DNA of 20,853 nt from positions 48,415 through 69,267 of the forward strand of contig CAJTSO010000003.1 of NCBI GenBank assembly GCA_910579115.1, in the 5' to 3' direction. Positions 1 through 6,854 of the stretch are shown one piece after another (within the stretch, counting starts at the first letter, position 1; each line of letters starts with the position of its first letter). This DNA comes from an uncultured Selenomonadaceae bacterium (lineage in GTDB: Bacteria > Bacillota > Negativicutes > Selenomonadales > Selenomonadaceae). Both the position numbers and the translations under genes were made by a program. The notes under the pieces were generated by a model that was not told the origin of the DNA, searched no databases, and saw only the letters and a program-made list of their open reading frames with translations.

Positions 1-93
1 GGTAATATTCTTACCATGCCTGGTCTGCCTAAAAAGCCGGCTGCCGAAAACATGGATATTGATGAGAATGGTATCATTACCGGACTGTTCTGA
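1..93 (+). CDS. fhs: Formate-tetrahydrofolate ligase, C-terminal end (partial)
   Basis: The frame is open from the first base and ends at TGA 91-93, giving the last 30 residues of a protein. The tail reads MPGLPKKPAAENMDID followed by a stretch ending in GLF. This is the characteristic C-terminus of formate-tetrahydrofolate ligase (10-formyl-THF synthetase), a cytoplasmic enzyme that joins formate to tetrahydrofolate using ATP. It supplies one-carbon units and is typical of anaerobes. The N-terminal part and the nucleotide-binding site lie outside the window, so activity cannot be judged. The identification rests on the short tail alone, but the motif is distinctive. Confidence 0.85.
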   Translation, partial: GNILTMPGLPKKPAAENMDIDENGIITGLF

Positions 94-114
94 TTAAAAA
101 TTTTTGATGACAAA

Positions 115-134
115 GGGCGGGGGAGACTCCGCCC
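115..134 (+). terminator. GC-rich hairpin after fhs, possible terminator
   Basis: GGGCGG (115-120) pairs with CCGCCC (129-134) around an eight-base centre, in which a G-U pair may extend the stem. The following bases are only moderately T-rich (TCGTTATTTA), so termination would be weak. It lies between the fhs stop and rodA, where a transcript boundary is plausible. I found no well-formed promoter between 94 and 177. Confidence 0.4.
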
Positions 135-177
135 AATTCATCGTTATTTAACGAGTTTAATACGGGTGTATAAAGAT

Positions 178-1284
178 ATGAATAATCGCTGGTTAAAAAG
201 GCTGAACTTTTCCCTGATTATTGCTACTTTGGGAATTATAATCATGAGTCTTGTGATAATTGGCAGTGCAACCCATATTAACGATGATGGCGGTCAACGC
301 TTCTGGTATGTTCAGCGCCAAGGAATATTTGCCATAATAAATATTGCCGTAGTACTTTTTCTTATTAACTTTGATTACAAGATGTTGCAGCGTTATGGAA
401 ACGCTCTATATATTATTAACCTTATACTTCTTTTAGCAGTTATGTTCTTCGGTCATTCGGCCTTGGGAGCGCAAAGATGGATTCAGATTGGCCCAATTAA
501 TTTACAGCCTTCTGAGTTCTCCAAGCTTCTCATTATAATTTCTTTGGCTTCAATGTTAGAGGACAAGATTGGAAAATTGGAGACAATCTATGACTTATTG
601 CCGATTGCTGCATATGTGATGTTGCCTTTCCTATTGGTTTTAAAGCAGCCGGATTTAGGTACATCGTTGGTTTTTATTGCCATTTTCCTCGGTATGATTT
701 TTTCTGCTGGAGTCAATCTGAAGCTCCTGGGCGGATTATTTGGAGTGGGAATTGCCTTGATGCCGCTGCTTTGGCATTTGCTGAAGGACTATCAAAAGAC
801 AAGAATAATGGTATTTATTGATCCCAATATTGATCCGCTTGGTTCTGGTTATCATATAATTCAATCAAAGATAGCAATTGGTTCAGGAATGCTATTTGGT
901 AAGGGCTTATTTGAAGGGACACAAAGTCAGCTGAATTTTTTACCGGAAAATCATACGGATTTTATTTTTGCAGTCGTTGGTGAAGAACTTGGATTTTTGG
1001 GTTGTTCATTCCTGCTTTTATTATATTTAGTTCTTTTATGGCAAGGAATAAAGACTGCCATCGAGGCCAGTGATAATTTTGGTAAGTTATTGGCTGCCGG
1101 TATCAGTTCAATGCTTGCTTTCCACGTGCTTGTCAATGTTGGAATGACGTTGGGCGTTATGCCAGTAACAGGAATTCCATTGCCTTTGATGAGCTACGGA
1201 ATCAGCTCTTTAACAACTAATATCATGGCTGTTGGCCTGCTCTTAAATATCCAGATGCGCAAGCAGCGGTCAATGTTCGACTGA
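178..1284 (+). CDS. rodA: RodA-type SEDS peptidoglycan glycosyltransferase
   Basis: This is an integral membrane protein of 368 residues with about ten hydrophobic segments, as expected for SEDS (shape, elongation, division, sporulation) proteins. RodA polymerises lipid II into glycan strands during wall elongation, with a class B PBP as cross-linking partner. Family signatures seen are GAQRWIQIGPINLQPSE, QPDLGT, DPLGSGYHIIQSKIAIGSG, LNFLPENHTDFIF and a C-terminal GIPLPLMSYGISS. The Asp of HTDFIF (residue 261) matches the catalytic Asp of RodA/FtsW. The DPLGSGYHIIQSKIAIGSG segment favours RodA over FtsW. ATG 178 gives the usual RodA-like N-terminus MNNRWLKRL. An in-frame GTG at 166 would add four residues, and neither start has a clear Shine-Dalgarno site. 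No pbpA or mreBCD gene is nearby. Confidence 0.93.
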   Translation: MNNRWLKRLNFSLIIATLGIIIMSLVIIGSATHINDDGGQRFWYVQRQGIFAIINIAVVLFLINFDYKMLQRYGNALYIINLILLLAVMFFGHSALGAQRWIQIGPINLQPSEFSKLLIIISLASMLEDKIGKLETIYDLLPIAAYVMLPFLLVLKQPDLGTSLVFIAIFLGMIFSAGVNLKLLGGLFGVGIALMPLLWHLLKDYQKTRIMVFIDPNIDPLGSGYHIIQSKIAIGSGMLFGKGLFEGTQSQLNFLPENHTDFIFAVVGEELGFLGCSFLLLLYLVLLWQGIKTAIEASDNFGKLLAAGISSMLAFHVLVNVGMTLGVMPVTGIPLPLMSYGISSLTTNIMAVGLLLNIQMRKQRSMFD

Positions 1285-1299
1285 TTAATGAAAGGGAAC

Positions 1300-1304
1300 G
1301 GAGG
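1300..1304 (+). promoter_or_regulatory. Ribosome binding site favouring a TTG start at 1315
   Basis: GGAGG lies ten bases before TTG 1315 and is downstream of the in-frame ATG 1288. It therefore cannot serve that ATG, which has no Shine-Dalgarno site of its own. Confidence 0.6.
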
Positions 1305-1314
1305 ATTTGACAAA

Positions 1315-3174
1315 TTGTCAAAAGTAATAATACCCCTCGATATACTACAATCAGTAGCAAAACCAGGCAGATATACGGGTGGTGAGTGGAATCAGGTTGT
1401 AAAAGAGCGTGATATTGTAGAGTGTACATTTGCTCTATCGCTTCCCGATGTATACGAAGTCGGCATGTCTAATTTAGGCTTAAAAATCATTTATGAGGTC
1501 TTAAACAATAGAAGAGATACCGCTGCAGAGCGTGTATATGCTCCTTGGACCGATATGGAAGAAAAAATGCGGGAAAGAAATATACCGCTATTTTCTCTGG
1601 AAACAAAAACTCCGGTAAAAGAATTTGATTTTTTAGGCATCTCCTTGCAATATGAAATGATTTACACCAACATAATTAATATGTTGGACTTAGGCTCGAT
1701 ATCCATATGGAGTAAAGATAGGGGCGATAATGAACCATTTATTGTCGGGGGTGGTCCCTGTGTGTATAATGCAGAACCTTTGGCTGATTTCTTTGACTTC
1801 TTCATTGTAGGAGAAGGGGAAGAGGTAATTGGAGAAATCGTTGAGGCCTTTATTAAATGGAAAAATACGGGGAAACCAAATGGAAGAACCGGATTCCTGA
1901 AGGTAGCAGCTTCTATCCCAGGAATATATGTACCGTCCTTGTATATTGAAAAAAGGGATGAAAATGATAATTTTGTTTCATTGAAGCCTGTTGACGCTGC
2001 TATTCCTGCGGTGATAACCAAGCGGGTAATAGCTGATATAGATTCTGTTGAATTTCTTGAAAAACCGGTCGTTCCATATCTTGATATTGTCCATAACAGA
2101 ATAATGCTGGAGCTTTTCAGAGGGTGTACAAGAGGCTGCCGTTTTTGTCAGGCCGGAATCGCATATAGACCGGTTAGAGAACGAAGTATGGATCGGTTGA
2201 GAAAGCTTGCCAGAAAACTCGTTGATACCACCGGCTACAGTGAAATGTCCCTGACTTCATTGAGCTCAGCTGACTATTCTTGCCTTCGACCTTTGGTTGA
2301 AGAGTTTATTGCGACCTTGGGTAGGGAAAAAATTAGCTTCTCTTTGCCATCTTTACGCATTGACAGTTTTTCTGTAGATTTGGCTGAAAAGCTTCAGAAA
2401 GTAAGAAAAAGCAGTCTAACGTTTGCCCCGGAGGCTGGGACCCAACGTCTGCGCGATGTAATAAACAAAGGTGTGACAGAAGATGACCTGCTTAATTCCC
2501 TGTCTGCCGCCTATCGTCAGGGTTGGAAAAGTGTCAAATTATATTTTATGATTGGACTTCCAACCGAAACAGATGAGGATATTGTCGGAATTGCAAGGCT
2601 GGCGAAAAGGGCTGTTGACCTTTATCAAGAGATTAGGGGACGTAGAGGTGTCAAAGTAACTATAAGTGTCTCTTGTTTTGTCCCCAAGCCTTTTACGCCG
2701 TTCCAGTGGTTTGGTCAGAACACCATGAAGGAGTTTCATAGAAAGCAGCAACTCCTCAAAGAACACATTACCGATAAGTCTATACGATATACATATCATG
2801 AAGCTAAGGTCAGTTTGCTTGAGGGAGTTTTAGCCCGTGGAGACAGAAAGCTGTCAAATTTGCTTTTTGAGGCATGGAAAGCAGGCGCCAAATTTGACGG
2901 ATGGACTGAACTGTTTAATTATGATGCCTGGATGAAGGCTTTTTCCGTAACAGGAATAGATGCCAATGAATATAACACAAGAACCCGTAGTTTCAATGAA
3001 CCGTTACCGTGGGAACATATTACTCCTGGAGTCGATAAGGCTTTTCTTCTGCGGGAGTACAATAAAGCGATTGGAGAAAGATTAACGGAAGATTGCCGAC
3101 GCGGTCAGTGTAATGGGTGTGGTATATGTCCAAATCTTGGCGTTCAGGTCATTGATTGGGGTGAACGTAAATGA
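1315..3174 (+). CDS. B12-binding-type radical SAM protein (TIGR03960 family)
   Basis: This protein of 619 residues (from TTG 1315) begins in the style of the TIGR03960 family, with a KPGRYTGGEWN segment. An N-terminal cobalamin-binding-like domain occupies about residues 50-220 and includes VGGGPCVYNAEPLADFFD. A radical SAM domain follows with the 4Fe-4S motif CTRGCRFC (C271, C275, C278) and, further on, TFAPEAGTQRLRD and YFMIGLPTETDED. The C-terminus carries a second cysteine cluster, C594-x4-C599-x2-C602-x2-C605, that could hold another Fe-S cluster. ATG 1288 would add nine residues but lacks a ribosome binding site. The stop overlaps the next start as ATGA, so the two genes are translationally coupled. 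The substrate is unknown to me. Steady linkage to a DUF2344 protein and RNase G/E suggests an RNA or translation role, but that is inference. Confidence 0.9.
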   Translation: MSKVIIPLDILQSVAKPGRYTGGEWNQVVKERDIVECTFALSLPDVYEVGMSNLGLKIIYEVLNNRRDTAAERVYAPWTDMEEKMRERNIPLFSLETKTPVKEFDFLGISLQYEMIYTNIINMLDLGSISIWSKDRGDNEPFIVGGGPCVYNAEPLADFFDFFIVGEGEEVIGEIVEAFIKWKNTGKPNGRTGFLKVAASIPGIYVPSLYIEKRDENDNFVSLKPVDAAIPAVITKRVIADIDSVEFLEKPVVPYLDIVHNRIMLELFRGCTRGCRFCQAGIAYRPVRERSMDRLRKLARKLVDTTGYSEMSLTSLSSADYSCLRPLVEEFIATLGREKISFSLPSLRIDSFSVDLAEKLQKVRKSSLTFAPEAGTQRLRDVINKGVTEDDLLNSLSAAYRQGWKSVKLYFMIGLPTETDEDIVGIARLAKRAVDLYQEIRGRRGVKVTISVSCFVPKPFTPFQWFGQNTMKEFHRKQQLLKEHITDKSIRYTYHEAKVSLLEGVLARGDRKLSNLLFEAWKAGAKFDGWTELFNYDAWMKAFSVTGIDANEYNTRTRSFNEPLPWEHITPGVDKAFLLREYNKAIGERLTEDCRRGQCNGCGICPNLGVQVIDWGERK

Positions 3175-3863
3175 TTAAATACCGAATGGTCTTCACAAAA
3201 GGTGAGGAGCTTCGTTTTATCTCTCATCTTGATTATGCAGAGGTTATTCGAAGGGCTATCCTCAGAGCCAAGCTTCCGGTTAATTATTCTGAGGGCTTTA
3301 GCCCGCATATGAAAATGACTTTTCTTGCGGCGCTTGCGCTGGGAGTTACAAGCGATGCAGAATATATGGATGTGGAGCTAACAAAGGAGCTGGCTACAAA
3401 AGAAATAATGGAGCGGCTAAGTCTTCAGCTTCCCACCGGCATAAAGCTATTAAATTTGAAAAAGATTGACCTAAACTGTCCAACCAGAAAAGCCCAGCCG
3501 GATATGACCGTCTACCAGGTTGAAGTTCCATTGGACTGTAAAGAAACCGGATCTGAAATGGTTTATGAATCATTTCAGCGATTTGACAATGAACAGAAAG
3601 CCGTATACCATCGCATTACTCCCAAAAAACACCAGGTTTTTGATGTAAAGCAGTATTTGTCCAAGCCAATAGAATACGAGATACATGGACACTGCCTAAG
3701 GATGTTAATAAACATCAGAATCACTCTCAAGGGCAGTGTTAAGGCGAGTGAAATTCTGCAATTGCTAAAGGATAGTTTTCAGTTGCCAATTGAAAAAGAA
3801 AATGCCTTGATCCATCGCAAATCAGTACTTTACAAGAATCGTTCCTTGATTGATTGGGTATAA
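3171..3863 (+). CDS. Radical SAM-associated DUF2344 protein (TIGR03936 family)
   Basis: This is a cytoplasmic protein of 230 residues with no membrane segment or signal peptide. The signature region FISHLDYAEVIRRAILRAKL is followed by PVNYSEGFSPHMKM, ALALGVTSDAEYMDVEL and an IKL segment, which is diagnostic of DUF2344. The family is found next to, or fused to, TIGR03960 radical SAM proteins, so it is presumably a partner subunit or substrate-handling domain; its biochemical role is not established. The start ATG sits inside the stop of the radical SAM gene (ATGA, 3171-3174). The stop is one base before the rng start, which strongly suggests joint, roughly stoichiometric translation. No cysteine cluster or metal motif is visible. 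Confidence 0.9.
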   Translation: MIKYRMVFTKGEELRFISHLDYAEVIRRAILRAKLPVNYSEGFSPHMKMTFLAALALGVTSDAEYMDVELTKELATKEIMERLSLQLPTGIKLLNLKKIDLNCPTRKAQPDMTVYQVEVPLDCKETGSEMVYESFQRFDNEQKAVYHRITPKKHQVFDVKQYLSKPIEYEIHGHCLRMLINIRITLKGSVKASEILQLLKDSFQLPIEKENALIHRKSVLYKNRSLIDWV

Positions 3864-3864
3864 A

Positions 3865-5316
3865 ATGAAAAAGGTAATAATCGACTCAATGCCTGAGGAA
3901 ACAAGGGTGGCAGTTATAGATGATGGTTTTTTGATAAATTTTGATGTAGAAAGATCTATTCTTGCTCCACTAGTTGGAAACATCTATAAAGGAAGAATTC
4001 AGAATGTTTTGCCTGGAATGTCTGCTGCATTTGTTGATATAGGCTTTGGGAAAAACACCTTTCTTTATATTGGTAATGGCGAATTGCCTGAATCGGTCAG
4101 GCACATGTCAGCTAATGATAAATTCCATATCGGGCAGGATATAATTCTCCAAATTGAGAAGGATGCTTCAGGCAGCAAGGGGCCAAAGGGTACTATGCGT
4201 ATAACATTACCTGGTCATTCACTCGTTCTTATGCCAACCTCTGATTATATTGGCATATCCCATAGAATAAAGGATGAGGCAACCCGTTCCCGCTTAAAAT
4301 TCATAGCGGAACAGCATCTGCCTCGAAACATGGGGCTCATTATAAGAACTTCAGCAGCCCTTCAATCGGATGAGGTTTTTGTTGATGAGTTATCTGAGCT
4401 TACTCAATTGTGGAAAACAATATGTACACAGTACAAGGTTATGAGCGGCCCTGCATTAGTTTATCGAGATGCGGATATAGTTGTGCGAGTAATAAGAGAT
4501 GTTATTGATGAGGAAATTGATGAAATTATTACCAATGACAACGAATGTTATTTAAGGTTAAAGGGTCTGCTGGATTCTATTGCTCCTGAAAAAAAACACC
4601 TCCTTTCTCTTTATGGGAAGAGGCGTCGAATTTTTGATGAGTATGGATTGGAAGAGGAAATCAGCCGTATATATTCAAGGAATATTTCCTTAAAGTCTGG
4701 AGCAGAAATAGTTATCGACAGAACCGAAGCCATGACGGTTATAGATGTCAATAGCGGCAGGAATGTTGGAAACGGTTTATCATTGGAAGATACATTGTTG
4801 CGGGTTAATCTTGAAGCGGCGGAAGAAATTGTCCGGCAGCTTAGACTTCGCGATATCGGTGGCATTATTGTCGTAGATTTTATCGATATGGAATCAAAAG
4901 CCAGTAATGATATGCTTTTGGATAGACTTCGCCAATTGGCGGACAAAGATCGAGTAAAAACCACCATAGTTGGAATGACAAATCTCGGCCTGGTGGAAAT
5001 CACACGGAAAAAATCCCGCAGAAATTTTGCCCGAATCAATTATTCTGATTGTCCCTGCTGTGGAGGAACAGGTCAGGTATTTTCCCCTGTTACCGTTGGC
5101 ATAAATATTAGTAGAGATATACGCTCTGCTGAAAAAGTCAGTCACGCTGACTTTGGGTATGAGGTTGAGGTACATGATACTGTAGCACCTGTCCTGACAA
5201 AAACGGGAATGCTGAATGATTTAGCTCGTGAGCTGCATACCAAAATAAAACAATCGTCAACAGGGGCTATACATCCATCCCGGTATGCAATTTCCAGATT
5301 AAATAATAAAGAATAG
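3865..5316 (+). CDS. rng: Ribonuclease G/E family endoribonuclease
   Basis: The product has 483 residues, close to RNase G (about 490) and lacking the long C-terminal scaffold of proteobacterial RNase E. An S1 RNA-binding domain (residues ~35-125) contains VGNIYKGRIQNVLPGMSAAF. The DNase I-like catalytic core has VIDVNSG (D294) and VVDFIDM (D338), matching the two metal-binding aspartates of RNase E/G. CPCCGGTG (C396-C399) matches the zinc-link that dimerises the enzyme. RNase G/E cuts single-stranded AU-rich RNA at 5'-monophosphate ends, maturing rRNA and starting mRNA decay. ATG 3865 is one base after the DUF2344 stop; TTG 3850 in frame is possible but would overlap and has no better ribosome binding site. 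RNase Y is the main decay enzyme in many Bacillota, so RNase G here may be more specialised. Confidence 0.94.
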   Translation: MKKVIIDSMPEETRVAVIDDGFLINFDVERSILAPLVGNIYKGRIQNVLPGMSAAFVDIGFGKNTFLYIGNGELPESVRHMSANDKFHIGQDIILQIEKDASGSKGPKGTMRITLPGHSLVLMPTSDYIGISHRIKDEATRSRLKFIAEQHLPRNMGLIIRTSAALQSDEVFVDELSELTQLWKTICTQYKVMSGPALVYRDADIVVRVIRDVIDEEIDEIITNDNECYLRLKGLLDSIAPEKKHLLSLYGKRRRIFDEYGLEEEISRIYSRNISLKSGAEIVIDRTEAMTVIDVNSGRNVGNGLSLEDTLLRVNLEAAEEIVRQLRLRDIGGIIVVDFIDMESKASNDMLLDRLRQLADKDRVKTTIVGMTNLGLVEITRKKSRRNFARINYSDCPCCGGTGQVFSPVTVGINISRDIRSAEKVSHADFGYEVEVHDTVAPVLTKTGMLNDLARELHTKIKQSSTGAIHPSRYAISRLNNKE

Positions 5317-5333
5317 CGGTATTGGTGATTTAC

Positions 5334-6068
5334 ATGAAACTGTTTTCCCGTGAATTAAATCCAGGTGCTATTTTAAAACAGAGAGCAGCACTTTCTGAAG
5401 GAAAAATAAGTCAAGCTCTCCTAGTAGAACTAAAACGGAGAAGAAAAAAGGGAGTTCTTGGGACAAGGGTCCCCAATAATTATATGGTTAATCTCTCTCC
5501 CGATGACTATCGTATTTTTGCAACGAGAAAGTTCATTGATGAGCTATCATTATTCATTAAGAAACAGGTTGTCTGTTTAGATATTTTCATTGAAGACAAA
5601 TTGGCGATTACCATAAAGGGCGAAACACATATTCCAAACGGGAAATGTAAAGTCAGCTCTTTATACGCTGAGGAAAAGAAATCTATCCTTGCCGTATCTA
5701 CCGACACCGTAGTTGTTGACAAATCCGATTATACCTTACCGATAGCCCATCATAACAAACAGGATATCGCCTGTTTATATATTTCAGCAAATGAAGGTAA
5801 AGTATGGTATTTAAGCGAAGATAAGGTATATATTGGACGGCAGGAAAAGAATGATATCTTTCTTGAGGATAATACGATTTCCCGACTGCACGGGTACATT
5901 GCCTATGAGAATCATCGTCACATTATATACGATGCTGACAGTTTGAATGGCATATATGTTAATGGCAGCAGGATACAGAGTCAGTATCTTTGTATCGGCG
6001 ATGAAATTTTGCTTGGGCAAACAAAGCTGGTATATGATATAAAGGATCGACTGGCAAACGAGTATTAA
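5334..6068 (+). CDS. FhaA-like DUF3662 and FHA domain protein
   Basis: This soluble protein of 244 residues has two parts. Residues ~1-110 resemble the DUF3662 domain of actinobacterial FhaA, including VPNNYMVNLSPDDY and a short beta-rich end (LAITIKGETHIPNGKCKV). Residues ~150-240 form an FHA domain with IGR (167-169), SRLHGYI and the loop NGIYVNGSRI, the residues that bind phosphothreonine peptides. The gene stands directly before the PP2C phosphatase and PASTA kinase, so its phosphothreonine ligand is probably made by that kinase. In mycobacteria FhaA links PknB signalling to wall synthesis through MviN; the same job here is inference. ATG 5334 is preferred, since the in-frame TTG/GTG at 5322/5325 have no ribosome binding site. 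No second FHA gene (fhaB type) is present. Confidence 0.85.
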   Translation: MKLFSRELNPGAILKQRAALSEGKISQALLVELKRRRKKGVLGTRVPNNYMVNLSPDDYRIFATRKFIDELSLFIKKQVVCLDIFIEDKLAITIKGETHIPNGKCKVSSLYAEEKKSILAVSTDTVVVDKSDYTLPIAHHNKQDIACLYISANEGKVWYLSEDKVYIGRQEKNDIFLEDNTISRLHGYIAYENHRHIIYDADSLNGIYVNGSRIQSQYLCIGDEILLGQTKLVYDIKDRLANEY

Positions 6069-6075
6069 CATAAAT

Positions 6076-6084
6076 AGGAGGTGA
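6076..6084 (+). promoter_or_regulatory. Strong ribosome binding site defining a TTG start at 6093
   Basis: AGGAGGTGA is a near-perfect anti-SD match, eight bases before TTG 6093. The in-frame GTG at 6081 is made of bases of this site itself, so it cannot be the start that the site serves. Confidence 0.75.
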
Positions 6085-6092
6085 CACAAAAG

Positions 6093-6836
6093 TTGAGCGG
6101 AAAAGAAAAGGAAATGAGGAGCAACCTGGTTTGGTCAGCTTATACTGATATTGGGCCATTTCGTAAGGAGAATGAGGATAGTTTCGCTGTTGTACCCCCG
6201 GCGACGTTCGTTATAGCTGACGGGATGGGAGGATATGCCGCTGGAGAGATAGCGAGTCGAATTTTGACTGATACAGCAGCAGACCTGTTGACAGGAGCTG
6301 AAAACATTACCGAATTATCCTTGAAGCACGTTATTACAAAAGCAAACCGTAAAATTGTAGAAGAGGCAATAAATAATCCCGAGAAGCAGGGAATGGGAAC
6401 AACGGCAACTTTGTGTCACATAAAAGAGAATGTTGTTTATTGGGCTCATGTTGGCGACAGCAAGCTGTATCATGTTCACAAGGGTAGTATCGTACAAATT
6501 ACGAAAGATCATACATATGCAAATATGCTTGTTGATAGAGGACAGGTATCCTTTAATGAAGCATATTTGGATAGTAGCGCTAATATGTTGACGAGGGCAG
6601 TAGGGGTTGAGGATGTTATTTTTTCCGATTCCGGAAGCTTTGATGTAGAGCTGGGCGACAAACTGATTCTATGCACAGATGGACTTAGTGGAACATTATC
6701 TGAGGATACTATATGTGAACTGTTACATGATTCAACCATTGAAAGTATGGCCAATAAATTGGTCAAGGCGGCAATTGATCGTGGAGCACGGGACAATGTT
6801 ACAGCAATCGTTGTAGAAATTTTGAAAAACTGCTGA
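6093..6836 (+). CDS. prpC: PP2C-family Ser/Thr protein phosphatase (PrpC/Stp type)
   Basis: The product has 247 residues from TTG 6093, the standard length of bacterial single-domain PP2C enzymes. The metal-binding motifs occur in order: RKENEDSF (D29), IADGMGGYAAGE (D43), WAHVGDSKLYHV (D122), LILCTDGLSG (D196) and ARDNVTAIVVE (D234). All acidic residues expected for the two-metal centre are present. The enzyme is cytoplasmic and hydrolyses phosphoserine/threonine; its natural opponent is the kinase encoded 18 bases downstream. The pair sets the phosphorylation level of the kinase activation loop, of the FHA-protein partner and of cell-wall or translation targets. Together with the preceding FHA gene this makes a writer-reader-eraser cassette. 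Confidence 0.95.
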   Translation: MSGKEKEMRSNLVWSAYTDIGPFRKENEDSFAVVPPATFVIADGMGGYAAGEIASRILTDTAADLLTGAENITELSLKHVITKANRKIVEEAINNPEKQGMGTTATLCHIKENVVYWAHVGDSKLYHVHKGSIVQITKDHTYANMLVDRGQVSFNEAYLDSSANMLTRAVGVEDVIFSDSGSFDVELGDKLILCTDGLSGTLSEDTICELLHDSTIESMANKLVKAAIDRGARDNVTAIVVEILKNC

Positions 6837-6854
6837 CTAAAGGAAACAGTAGAA

